Shown here: positions 1-7,838 of the stretch, piece after piece
Numbering within the stretch: the stretch's first letter is position 1
Layout: the number at the start of each line of letters is the position of its first letter
Assembly: GCA_036266845.1 (NCBI GenBank)
Contig: DATAXI010000263.1
Coordinates: 1-15,994 of the forward strand
Direction: 5' to 3'
DNA from: DATAXI01 sp036266845
Lineage (GTDB): Bacteria > Verrucomicrobiota > Verrucomicrobiia > Chthoniobacterales > Chthoniobacteraceae
Length of the DNA: 15,994 nucleotides
Position numbers and translations under genes: made by a program
Notes under the pieces: generated by a model
The model's database searches: none
What the model was told of the DNA's origin: nothing
Seen by the model: only the letters and a program-made list of their open reading frames with translations

Positions 1-635
1 CGATCCCGAATGGCGGGCAGCCAATCCCAGCCAATCGTGCAGGCAAAGGTGGGCCCATCGATGCGGCTGATGCCGCCGATGATGCCATTGCCGGCGCCGA
101 GCGTATGCTCATGGGAAACGCCCGGGTGAGGCTGCGGATAAATATGAACCGCCACGGCGGCGGGTTTTCCCGGCGTGACCACCCCGGTGAGATTGAACCT
201 GCCGCGGACGAACGCGCCATTGATGGTTCCCACCGCGACGCCATTGATCCAGACATCGGCGGCATAGTTAATTCCGTCGAAATTGAGCCATATCATTTTT
301 CCGGCATAGTCCGCCGGCGCCTGAAAGCTCGATCGATACCACCAATCGGTGCGGCAAAGAGAATCGGGAATGACGTCTGGACGATTATTTTCGCCATACA
401 ATGGCTCGGGATAGACATGGTTATCCACCAAAGTCGTGAGGACGGTGCCGGGGACGGTGGCGGAATACCACGATTTGGGCGAGAACGAGGCCGAGGAGAT
501 TTCAGCGCCTTTTTGAGGGACTCGCGATCCATCCTGCAATTGCCAGCCGGAGGAAAGGATTACCTTCTCCGGAGGGTCCGCATGAAGCGTCGCCGCCGAG
601 AGGGATACGAGGAGGATAAGGGAAGTAAAACGCAT
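1..635 (-). CDS. Secreted glycoside hydrolase family 2 protein, exo-glucosaminidase/beta-mannosidase-like (5' part only)
   Basis: This frame is open from the ATG at 633-635 to the left window edge: 211 codons, with no stop seen. Residues 1-19 form a clear Sec signal peptide (MRFTSLILLVSLSAATLHA, cleavage before DPPEK). Residues 24-165 match the GH2 N-terminal sugar-binding beta-sandwich: a WYSATVPGTVL segment at 56-66, YPEPLYGEN at 75-83, WWYRSSF at 98-104, and a DVWINGVAVG strand at 127-136. GWDWLPAIRD at 202-211 resembles the segment that precedes the second domain in CsxA-type exo-beta-glucosaminidases and related beta-mannosidases. The catalytic TIM barrel lies outside the window, so substrate and activity cannot be settled. 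Family assignment is firm and the subfamily is inference. It lies 110 bp downstream of lacI on the same strand. No Shine-Dalgarno sequence precedes the ATG. Confidence 0.88.
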   Translation of the reverse strand, partial: MRFTSLILLVSLSAATLHADPPEKVILSSGWQLQDGSRVPQKGAEISSASFSPKSWYSATVPGTVLTTLVDNHVYPEPLYGENNRPDVIPDSLCRTDWWYRSSFQAPADYAGKMIWLNFDGINYAADVWINGVAVGTINGAFVRGRFNLTGVVTPGKPAAVAVHIYPQPHPGVSHEHTLGAGNGIIGGISRIDGPTFACTIGWDWLPAIRD

Positions 636-673
636 GTCAGTCAGCGGCTTAAACTCCGGAAAATGCCAAATGT

Positions 674-685
674 ACCATTTTAGGA
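674..685. promoter_or_regulatory. Degenerate ACCA-N4-TGGT-like site upstream of the GH2 gene
   Basis: The plus strand reads ACCATTTTAGGA, which keeps one full ACCA half-site and only two of four bases of the other. It lies about 39-50 bp upstream of the GH2 start codon, in the 110-bp gap after lacI. It is listed because better copies of the same inverted repeat lie in the three divergent promoter gaps of this window. Taken alone it would not be significant. Confidence 0.2.
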
Positions 686-745
686 CCGGAACATTAATTC
701 TCCTTCCCACCGGCAATTTTTTCCGGCTCCCAATTCTCGCGCCCG

Positions 746-1768
746 TTAACGAGCCGCCAGATTCCGAACCGATTTCCGAATCACCAGTTCCGTCGGCAGC
801 GCCAGCTTCGCAATCGGACGGTCCGGAGTCTCGATGCGTTTGAGCACGAGGTCCGCGCCCGCTTCGCCCAGCTTCTTTTTATTGACCCGCACAGTCGAGA
901 GCGGCGGGTTCGCGTTCGCGCTGAAGGGATCATCGTCATAGCCGACGATGCTGATTTGATCGGGAACGCGAAAGCCATCCTTCTTGAGCCATTCCTCGGT
1001 CACGATTGCCAGCGTATCGTTCACCGTGACGATGGCCGTAGGCGGATTGGGCGAGTTAAGCCTGGCTTTGAGGCAAGTGTAGATTTCCTCGTGCGCGAGC
1101 GCGTGATGAATTACGGAGGAGGCATTCGCGCGCAGTCCGTTTTTCTCCAAGCCGGCCAGGAAGCCTTTGATGCGGAGGTCGATATTGTAATCCTCCATGT
1201 TATAGGCGAGCATCACGATCTCCTTGTGCCCGTTTTCCACCAGGTGGGAAACGATCTTTACCTCCGCGGAGAACCCATCGGAAACCACGCTGTCCACAGG
1301 CCATTCCGCATTGGAATCCAGCAAAACCAGCGGCGTGCTCAGTTCGCAAAACGAATGGATGATCTTTCCGGGAAAAGCGCCCATCAGGATCATCCCGTCC
1401 ACCTTGCCCCGCTGCACAAAGTCCGGCACCTCCGAGGAACGCACGGAAGCCTCATACCCGGCCAGCAGCAGATGGTAGCCGGTATTCAGCAGCGTTTCCT
1501 CGAGGCCCTCCATGACTTCCGCATAAAAGGGATTCCGGAAAATCTGGGCGCATGAGGGATAAAACAGGAGCCCCAGGGTTTCGGTGCGGCGCATCCGCAG
1601 GCTGCGGCCCATGGAGTTCGGCTGGTAGCCGAGTTCCCGGACCGCCTTCAGGACTGTCTTTCGCGTATTGGCGCCGACCCTGCCCTTGCCGTTGATGACG
1701 TTCGATACCGTGGCGATCGAGCAATTCGCGCGTTTGGCTACAGAGAAAATGGATGTACTGTCTGACAT
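746..1768 (-). CDS. LacI-family transcriptional regulator
   Basis: This is a full-length (340 aa) LacI/GalR repressor. The helix-turn-helix covers residues 8-27 (IFSVAKRANCSIATVSNVIN). The positions equivalent to Tyr17, Gln18 and Arg22 of E. coli LacI are Ile18, Ala19 and Asn23. The hinge region (NSMGRSLRMRRTETLG, 51-66) keeps the Leu57 that normally intercalates in the operator. The rest is a periplasmic-binding-protein-like effector domain with the usual GYDD and PPLSTV segments near the C-terminus. It probably binds a sugar released from the glycan the neighbouring enzymes attack; the ligand is not predictable. The gene is divergent from the large GH2 gene (126 bp between the two start codons) and points towards the truncated GH2 gene. 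An AAGCGTTT element at 1804-1811 in its promoter gap is a candidate autoregulatory operator. The start gives a standard LacI N-terminus, but no Shine-Dalgarno sequence is visible. Confidence 0.96.
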   Translation of the reverse strand: MSDSTSIFSVAKRANCSIATVSNVINGKGRVGANTRKTVLKAVRELGYQPNSMGRSLRMRRTETLGLLFYPSCAQIFRNPFYAEVMEGLEETLLNTGYHLLLAGYEASVRSSEVPDFVQRGKVDGMILMGAFPGKIIHSFCELSTPLVLLDSNAEWPVDSVVSDGFSAEVKIVSHLVENGHKEIVMLAYNMEDYNIDLRIKGFLAGLEKNGLRANASSVIHHALAHEEIYTCLKARLNSPNPPTAIVTVNDTLAIVTEEWLKKDGFRVPDQISIVGYDDDPFSANANPPLSTVRVNKKKLGEAGADLVLKRIETPDRPIAKLALPTELVIRKSVRNLAAR

Positions 1769-1800
1769 TCGGATGAATACCGGTTTGCGCAGCTTTCAAC

Positions 1801-1814
1801 ATAAAGCGTTTAAT
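1801..1814. promoter_or_regulatory. Candidate LacI-type operator in the lacI/GH2 divergent gap
   Basis: The sequence ATAAAGCGTTTAAT contains AAGCGTTT, which fits the AARCGYTT core typical of LacI-family operators with a central CpG (PurR, CcpA). It lies 33-46 bp upstream of lacI and about 80 bp upstream of the large GH2 start, where an autoregulatory operator would be expected. The arms outside the core are imperfect. Which promoter elements it overlaps is not clear. Assignment is by analogy with the family only. Confidence 0.35.
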
Positions 1815-1874
1815 CAGATTCGGGAAGGGAAATGCGGGGTTCAAGAAATGAAAACCTTTGCATCCCCATTCACC

Positions 1875-1890
1875 ATACCATAGTTGGTAT
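1875..1890. promoter_or_regulatory. Perfect inverted repeat ATACCA-N4-TGGTAT just before the large GH2 gene
   Basis: ATACCATAGTTGGTAT is a perfect palindrome with 6-bp arms and a 4-bp spacer. It ends four bases before the chosen ATG at 1895. It is the best copy of an ACCA-N4-TGGT motif that recurs in the other divergent gaps (7730-7741 and 14562-14573). Its position over the translation start region suggests repression by blocking transcription or initiation. The binding protein is unknown; the local LacI repressor is one candidate, but its predicted half-site type is different. Confidence 0.45.
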
Positions 1891-1894
1891 TTCC

Positions 1895-4800
1895 ATGCCC
1901 CCTCGTCTTTTTCGGTCTTTTCTTCTATTGCTACTTCTAAGCGCTTTTTCCCACGCGGGCGCTTCCACCGGCCAGGGTCAATGGCAGCCCCTTGGACGCA
2001 TCCTCGTCACCCAGGTCTCCGGCGCCACGCAGATCAGCGGAAATGGACTTCTCGCCAACCTCACGCCCTATGAAGACTGCGAAATGTCCTTCAAGGCGCG
2101 GGCGCCTGCCGGCTCGGACAATGTGCAGATTTGGGCGGCGATCCGGGTGAGGGATCGGCTGTCACGCTACGCGTTCTCGCTCCGTGGCGGCTCGGAGCCC
2201 GAGATTGCGCTGGCCCGCTATGCGCCGGACGGCACTTCCAAATTCCTGGGATTTGCGCCGCTCGATTTCGTGCCGCAGCCGGAACAATGGTACAAGCTGC
2301 GGGTTGCGGTCGCGGGCCGGCGATTCTTTGTTTACCTCAATGATGAAACGACACCGCGCATCAATGTTCTGGATGCGGATGCGCCTTGGACCCGAGGCGG
2401 GATTGGACTTGGCGGCGGCTGGCTGCCGACGGATTTCGCCAATCTGGAAGTGCATCCCCTCACCGCCGATGAGCAGGCAAAGCTGGAAGCGACCGGGACC
2501 GCCGTGTGGCAACCGCCGGCAGTGGATAAGGCCCTGGTGCGCCAGGAGCAGCGCGCCGCCTACCGTCCGGTAACGATTGCTCAGTTGCCGGACGTCCGGG
2601 GCCAATATTCACTGGACGGCCAGTGGCTCTTTCAGCCGGACCAGGATGTGGCGCCCAGTGCCCAGCCTGCCGCGCCCGCATCCGATGACGCGGGCTGGAA
2701 TGTGATTCCGGTTCCCAGTTTCTGGACGCCGACTCTCGGCTGGCTGCATGGAGAATCCGGGATGCCGGGTCTCACCGGCCTCGCGGCGAGCCACGGGCCA
2801 TCGGATAAGCTGGTTATTGAAGAAAACCGGCGTGTTGACGCGCAAACATTTGACTGGAAGAAGACAAAGGGCGGCTGGTACCGCGAACACCTCGTTTTGC
2901 CGGCAAACTTGCAGGGCCGCGAGTTCCACCTGGTCTTTGATGCGATCTCAAAGATCGCGGAGGTCTGGGTAAACGGGAAACCGGTGTGCTCCCACACCGG
3001 GATGTTTGGGCGCATCGATGCCGATGTTACGGCGGCGTTCCATTCCGGGGATAATTTGATCGCGGTGCACGATATTGGAGTCCCGCAGAGCAGTGTCCAG
3101 AATCCAAACGCAGTCGTAGGCACGGCGGTTACGGTCGCGGTGACCAATCAGATGCTGCGATCCCTCCCGCATGGAATGACCGATTATTTTTCCGGCGGTA
3201 TCTGGCAGCCGGTAAAACTGGTCGTCACCAATCCAGTTTACGTGCGGGACGTTTTCATCCACCCGAGCCTCGACTCGGCGGGCGCGGATGTGGAAATCGC
3301 CAACCATACCGGCCAGCCGCAAACCGTCGCGGTGAGTTATACCATCCAGGACTGCAAAACCGGCGAGACGCTTTGCCAGGGTCAAGCCCCCGCGCCAGCC
3401 GGCATCGGCGCGAGCGGGACTACGACCGTGGAACTCTCCACGCCCAGGGTAAACCCAAAACTCTGGGCTCCCAATGAACCGAATCTCTATAACTGGACCA
3501 TTACTCTCACGAGCGGCCGGGCGCTGGTGGATAGCCAGACGACGCGGTTCGGATTTCGCACGTTCGAGGTGCGCGACGGCAAGCTGCTGCTCAATGGCAA
3601 GCCGTACTGGTTGCGCGGCGCGGATCATTTTCCCTGTACGCTGCGTCCGAACGATTCCGCCCTGGCGCATTCCTTCATTCGCCTCGCGCTGGCGGGCAAC
3701 GTGAATGTTACCCGCTCCCACGCCATTCCCTTTACCGAGGCGTGGCTGGACGCGGCGGATGAACTCGGCATGGGCGTATCCTACGAGGGTACGTGGCCGT
3801 GGCTGATGCTCCAGGGACCGCCGCCGCCAGCGCCGCTTATTCAGGATTGGAAGGAAGAGTTCGCCTCGCTCATCCAGGAGTATCGCAACCATCCCTCGAT
3901 TCTCTTCTGGACGGTGAACAACGAGATGAAATTCGAATTTACCGAGAAGCTGGGTCCCGAGGTTCTCACCCAAAAATGGGCGATCCTCAACGATATGATC
4001 CGGACGATGCGGCGGATCGATCCGACACGGCCCATTGTGCCCGATTCCTCGTACACGCGGCGTGAGGCGGACAAGCTTTCCAAGACAATTCGCGAGACCA
4101 ATCACTTTGACGATGGCGATATCGACGATTCCCATAAATATTACGGCACTTACGAGCCCTCCTTCATGACGCTCATGGATGGAGAGTTTGGCAAAAAGTT
4201 CGCGACTCCGGGGCGCCCGCTCATCAGCCAGGAGATGTCCACCGGTTACCCGCGCAACGACGATTGGCCGAGCCGGTCCTATGAGTTCCAGCGCTACGTG
4301 CCGCAGGCCATCGCCGGAGATTACTCATTCGAAGGAAACGATCCGTCCATTTACATGACGCGGCAGGCCTTCATGACCAAGGAACTTGCAGAGGTGCTGC
4401 GCCGCACCAACCGCGATGAGGTGAACGGCATCCTCCATTTTGCTTACCTGACCTGGTTTACGGATGTCTGGAAAGCGGACGCTGTCCGGCCAAAATTGAC
4501 TTACTATGCCTTGCGGACGGCGCTCCAGCCGGTGCTCGTGAGCGCGGAACTGTACGGACGCCATTTTTACGCCGGGCAAACCGTCACGCGCCGGGTCTGC
4601 CTGATCAATGACAGCCAGGACGCAACGCCCGTGCCCCCGGGAACGCTCACCTGGGCCATCCGCTCGGGAGGGGCTGTCCTCGCTTCCGGCACTGTCCCTA
4701 CGCCAGAGGTGCCTTATTACTCAAACCATTGGCTGGATCTTGCGATTCCAATGCCGGCAACGCTGCCGAAACCGAAGATTGACGCCACGCTCGAATTGCA

Positions 4801-5476
4801 ACTCGCCGCCGGGAACCATGTGTTTTCGAAAAATGAGTACGCCATCGTTCTTGCCACTCCTCGATGGGCGGCCGCCGATACCGACGGCGTACAACTCTTC
4901 GATCCCCACGGCTCCGCCGGCTTTTCCTCGCTGACTTCCGTGGATACCTTCGATCCCTCGCGCCCACTGATTGTCGGCGATACCGCGGCCCTGATGAGAG
5001 AGCCGGATGGCGCGGCAAAATTGCAGCGGTATGTGGACGCGGGCGGGCGCGCATTGCTGCTTAATCCGGGCGCCGACCTTGTGAAACTCTATCCGGAGCA
5101 GGTCAAAAGTTACCGCCACGCGATTGGGGAAATCGTGACCATGGAGATTCCAGAGTCGCCGGTCTTTGATGGGATTGATCCGCTGGACACCGCATGGTTT
5201 GAGATGGGAGATCGTAAACTCCCCTACGCCAGCAGCGGCACCTACCAGGTGGATCGCACACAGCCGGGAGTATCCACACTCGCGCTGGAGTGCGCGCTTC
5301 ATCCCGATATCCCCAAGGGCCCGGGGGGCTACTTTAAGATCGCCGGAGCGCCGCTGGTGGAAATCCATTCCGGCAAAGGCATGGTTCTCGCGAGCGAGAT
5401 CATGGTTTCCGCCCGCGACCGCGATCCAATCGCGGGCCGGCTATTGCGTAACATGATCGCCCGGCTATCGCATTAG
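1895..5476 (+). CDS. Large secreted multi-domain glycoside hydrolase family 2 protein
   Basis: From the ATG at 1895 this is 1193 aa with a clean signal peptide (MPPRLFRSFLLLLLLSAFSHA). The frame also opens at 1832, but that start would put 21 extra polar residues before the signal peptide. Domains: residues 27-189, a concanavalin-A/DUF1080-like beta-sandwich; 237-392, GH2 sugar-binding domain (VWVNGKPV); 444-554, Ig-like linker; 554-884, TIM barrel; 987-1193, a domain resembling the amidotransferase-like fold found at the end of some beta-galactosidases. In the barrel, WTVNNEMKF places the acid/base at Glu677, and LISQEMSTGYP places the probable nucleophile at Glu780. VTRSHAIPFTEAWLDAADELGM is cut here to its typical parts: TRSH and DELGM, both GH2-like. 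It should hydrolyse a beta-linked sugar outside the cytoplasm; the exact sugar is unknown. It is divergent from lacI and convergent with the GH99-like gene. Confidence 0.93.
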   Translation: MPPRLFRSFLLLLLLSAFSHAGASTGQGQWQPLGRILVTQVSGATQISGNGLLANLTPYEDCEMSFKARAPAGSDNVQIWAAIRVRDRLSRYAFSLRGGSEPEIALARYAPDGTSKFLGFAPLDFVPQPEQWYKLRVAVAGRRFFVYLNDETTPRINVLDADAPWTRGGIGLGGGWLPTDFANLEVHPLTADEQAKLEATGTAVWQPPAVDKALVRQEQRAAYRPVTIAQLPDVRGQYSLDGQWLFQPDQDVAPSAQPAAPASDDAGWNVIPVPSFWTPTLGWLHGESGMPGLTGLAASHGPSDKLVIEENRRVDAQTFDWKKTKGGWYREHLVLPANLQGREFHLVFDAISKIAEVWVNGKPVCSHTGMFGRIDADVTAAFHSGDNLIAVHDIGVPQSSVQNPNAVVGTAVTVAVTNQMLRSLPHGMTDYFSGGIWQPVKLVVTNPVYVRDVFIHPSLDSAGADVEIANHTGQPQTVAVSYTIQDCKTGETLCQGQAPAPAGIGASGTTTVELSTPRVNPKLWAPNEPNLYNWTITLTSGRALVDSQTTRFGFRTFEVRDGKLLLNGKPYWLRGADHFPCTLRPNDSALAHSFIRLALAGNVNVTRSHAIPFTEAWLDAADELGMGVSYEGTWPWLMLQGPPPPAPLIQDWKEEFASLIQEYRNHPSILFWTVNNEMKFEFTEKLGPEVLTQKWAILNDMIRTMRRIDPTRPIVPDSSYTRREADKLSKTIRETNHFDDGDIDDSHKYYGTYEPSFMTLMDGEFGKKFATPGRPLISQEMSTGYPRNDDWPSRSYEFQRYVPQAIAGDYSFEGNDPSIYMTRQAFMTKELAEVLRRTNRDEVNGILHFAYLTWFTDVWKADAVRPKLTYYALRTALQPVLVSAELYGRHFYAGQTVTRRVCLINDSQDATPVPPGTLTWAIRSGGAVLASGTVPTPEVPYYSNHWLDLAIPMPATLPKPKIDATLELQLAAGNHVFSKNEYAIVLATPRWAAADTDGVQLFDPHGSAGFSSLTSVDTFDPSRPLIVGDTAALMREPDGAAKLQRYVDAGGRALLLNPGADLVKLYPEQVKSYRHAIGEIVTMEIPESPVFDGIDPLDTAWFEMGDRKLPYASSGTYQVDRTQPGVSTLALECALHPDIPKGPGGYFKIAGAPLVEIHSGKGMVLASEIMVSARDRDPIAGRLLRNMIARLSH

Positions 5477-5496
5477 TTCCTGCGATAGAATCACGG

Positions 5497-5525
5497 CCGG
5501 GGTGCGGATGGATTCCACCGCCCGG
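5497..5525. terminator. Weak stem-loop between two convergent genes
   Basis: CCGGGGTG at 5497-5504 can pair with CACC at 5516-5519 and CCGG at 5522-5525, leaving a two-base bulge and an 11-base loop. It sits in the 97-bp gap between the converging large GH2 and GH99-like genes, where a bidirectional terminator would be useful. There is no following T-tract on either strand, so intrinsic termination is doubtful. Confidence 0.25.
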
Positions 5526-5573
5526 AGCAATGGCCGCCACTCCGGTATCCGTGCCAATTCCTGTACCCCGTAC

Positions 5574-7697
5574 TTAGCGCGGCTGAGGCATTGGAGTATT
5601 CGGGCTCAGCCTGCCCGTAATCATCTCCTCACCCAGCGCAGTCAGCGTAAGATACCAGTCTGAAGGGCGGCCTTCATTGGTGATAAAACGGCCCCAGGCA
5701 TCCTTCAGCACCGATTGCGGCACGGGCTGGAGTTCGCTCCCCGGCGATTGCCACAGCAGTTGCAGCGTTCCCCCGGCGGTATGGTGGCGATATTCGAGGC
5801 GGTAAGGAATTGTGGATGCGGCGGAAACCGTCACCGGCACTTTCGCCATCGCAACGCCCTGCAGGTTCTTTGCATCGATCAGCTTTGTCGTGCCGGACAC
5901 CAGCATCGCGTCATCTCCCTGCGCCCCCTGGATCGCAAAATGATAGGTCCCCGCTCCAGGCAACGAAATGACGCCCCCCAGTTTCGCGTAAAACTCATTC
6001 GGTGAAATACCGCGGGCCGGCGGGGTCCCGTTCAATGGAACCGTGGCCGATGGCAGCCTTACGAACTGCCCGTTCTCCGCCGCGCGTGCGCCGTTGTAAA
6101 AGGTGGCGCCCACGCCGGGTTCGGATGGCGTAGGCGGCGGATCGTCGCTCATCGGCATGATTGCGGTTCCCTCGTCGTACTCGTCAAACATCCCCACAAA
6201 GAGCCGGTCCACGCCGGCCTGCGCCGCCTTGGTAAGCAGGCCCCAATAATAGAGCCCGCCTTGCCGCGGAGTATAGGCGGATGGATCGCCGGTCGGGATA
6301 TGCTTGAGATTTGCCCAGGAGAAGCCTGGTTTTACGTGCGGGTAGTAAGTCACTCCCATCTTCTTAAAATCGGCGACATCCGCGGCGTAACTCTGCGACA
6401 TCCACGGCAGCGCCGCGTCGTATCGCTTGATGTGATCCTGCCATGCAGGATCCATCCCGCGCCAATTGCCGGGAATTCCGCCAATCACATAATTGCCGCC
6501 GTACTTCGGATCGTTCTTGAAGAAATCGACCACGGCATTTGCGGTGCCGACCGATATCTTCCGGTCGGGAAACGGCATGCCCCAGATGAAGATTACCGGC
6601 TTGCCCCCCACGCGCGCGTAATTGGGATCCTTCAAGAGGCCGAAGTCATCCACCAGCCAGCTCCAATCTTTCTTCAATGTCTCCAGCAGACGCGCATCCG
6701 GATACCCGCTCACGTCGTATTCAATCGCCCAGATGCGCCCCTGGCGATCCGCCGCGGCGCGGACGTTCGCCAGCACCCATTCCGGTCCCCCGTTGATCGA
6801 GTGGAAGTTATCCGAGACAAAGCGCTGCATGAAAGCGCCCGCGATGTCATGCTCGCGCATCCAGCGAAAGTGAACATCTTCCACCTCCGGCCATGCGGAG
6901 GAGAAAAGATAACCCTGCTTCCCGCTCAGGGTCCGCACACTTGCGGCCTTTTCCAGGACATTGGCGGGATATTGAGAGATGTCCGGCCACATATCCGTGG
7001 TGAAATGCCCGTGCTCGATATCTCCCCAGTGGACCCAGCCGCGCCCCGCGGGATCATTGGGCGTGCGAAACCACCCCTGGTATCCGACCATTACCTTCCC
7101 TTTGAGCGTGGTATTATCCGGCGCTTTCACGGTTGGGCCGGTGTACGGGCCGTCCCATGGATTGCTGATCACATAGGCGAAATGCGGATCGGCAAATGGC
7201 AAATCAGAGAGCGTCACTGATGCGATCCAAAGCGGCTGTCCCACGGGGGGATTGATTTGAATTACCGGCACGCCGCCCGCCTTGAGCAGGATGCGCATCC
7301 GCGCGACTGCCAATTTATTCGTATCCATCCGGGACAATCCAAGATAGCGGTCCGGCGCGGTGGAAATGGAGCCCCATTTTGCGCGGACATCGATCTTGCC
7401 GTAGCCGGCGTCGAAGTAGGTTACCTCGGCATAAAGAGCGCCGCGCAATTGCAATAACGCGGTAGCCGGGGCCTGGAAGCTCAGCCCTCCGTTCTTCCGG
7501 TCGCATTCCCAAACCGTTTGCGAGCCATAAGTGGAAATTCGCGACTGGGCGAGTTTACCCGCGGGAACCATCGATACTTCCGTGGCATCCGCTTTCGCGA
7601 AGCCACAAAGGCATAGAACCAGCAATATTGCGCGCACGAGTCGCACGAGGGAGACGGGGAAAAACGGAAAAGAATCCATCGGGATGGACAACATCAT
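5574..7697 (-). CDS. Secreted glycoside hydrolase family 71/99-like protein with PA14 domain
   Basis: The protein is 707 aa. A signal peptide ends near residue 36 (LVLCLCGFAKA). ATGs at 7697, 7694 and 7679 are all possible starts; an AGGA lies just before the first two. Residues 40-180 form a beta-rich module I do not recognise. Residues 200-515 look like the GH71/GH99-type barrel: KVMVGYQGWF (201-210), FSSAWPEVEDVHFRWM (265-280), VIFIWGMPF (368-376), and FDEYDEGT (504-511). The last matches the GH99 pattern in which two glutamates three residues apart act in catalysis; here they are Glu506 and Glu509. Residues 568-665 are a PA14-like carbohydrate-binding domain (LPGAGTYHFAIQG, then LQLLWQSPG). 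GH99 enzymes cut alpha-mannosides at internal sites, but this protein is distant enough that substrate is open. It is divergent from the CBM6-propeller gene. Confidence 0.85.
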   Translation of the reverse strand: MMLSIPMDSFPFFPVSLVRLVRAILLVLCLCGFAKADATEVSMVPAGKLAQSRISTYGSQTVWECDRKNGGLSFQAPATALLQLRGALYAEVTYFDAGYGKIDVRAKWGSISTAPDRYLGLSRMDTNKLAVARMRILLKAGGVPVIQINPPVGQPLWIASVTLSDLPFADPHFAYVISNPWDGPYTGPTVKAPDNTTLKGKVMVGYQGWFRTPNDPAGRGWVHWGDIEHGHFTTDMWPDISQYPANVLEKAASVRTLSGKQGYLFSSAWPEVEDVHFRWMREHDIAGAFMQRFVSDNFHSINGGPEWVLANVRAAADRQGRIWAIEYDVSGYPDARLLETLKKDWSWLVDDFGLLKDPNYARVGGKPVIFIWGMPFPDRKISVGTANAVVDFFKNDPKYGGNYVIGGIPGNWRGMDPAWQDHIKRYDAALPWMSQSYAADVADFKKMGVTYYPHVKPGFSWANLKHIPTGDPSAYTPRQGGLYYWGLLTKAAQAGVDRLFVGMFDEYDEGTAIMPMSDDPPPTPSEPGVGATFYNGARAAENGQFVRLPSATVPLNGTPPARGISPNEFYAKLGGVISLPGAGTYHFAIQGAQGDDAMLVSGTTKLIDAKNLQGVAMAKVPVTVSAASTIPYRLEYRHHTAGGTLQLLWQSPGSELQPVPQSVLKDAWGRFITNEGRPSDWYLTLTALGEEMITGRLSPNTPMPQPR
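5703..5996 (-). other. PA14-like domain of the GH71/99-like protein
   Basis: Residues 568-665 of the product show the PA14 pattern: a strand pair around GGVISLPGAGTYHFAIQG, a following GDDAMLV turn, a TIPYRLEYRHH strand, and LQLLWQSPG near the end. PA14 domains in glycosidases usually bind carbohydrate. Here it follows the catalytic domain instead of being inserted in it. Confidence 0.7.
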
Positions 7698-7729
7698 TTC
7701 CTAAAAGCTGGACAGGCGCAATCAAATAG

Positions 7730-7741
7730 GCCAGTTTTGGT
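7730..7741. promoter_or_regulatory. ACCA-N4-TGGT-type inverted repeat in the GH99-like/CBM6 divergent gap
   Basis: The plus strand reads GCCAGTTTTGGT, one mismatch from ACCA-N4-TGGT. It lies 33 bp upstream of the GH99-like start and about 98 bp upstream of the start used here for the CBM6-propeller gene, so it could serve both. Its extended form, GCCA-N2-TTTGGTCC, is repeated on the minus strand at 14560-14573. Confidence 0.38.
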
Positions 7742-7838
7742 CCGTTTCGTAGTTAAATTCCCTTATCCTTTTTCACCAATTTGTCGGAATTCGTCTTCTT
7801 TTTCAAAGCCTGACGCCAATTCCGGTGGTTATACAGAC

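Noticed and set aside
956..1555. 199-codon open frame antisense to lacI
   Set aside because: The LacI family match on the other strand is full length and unambiguous.
1848..1883. 11-codon leader peptide MKTFASPFTIP
   Set aside because: It has no attenuator-like codon bias or terminator pair, and its ribosome-binding context is poor; kept only as a note in the start-site finding.
2948..4135. 395-codon open frame antisense to the large GH2 gene
   Set aside because: It is rich in Arg, Gly and His with no domain, and lies opposite a clearly conserved GH2 barrel. Long antisense frames are common in GC-rich genes.
6261..7220. 319-codon open frame antisense to the GH71/99-like gene
   Set aside because: It shows no recognisable motif and lies fully opposite a convincing secreted enzyme.
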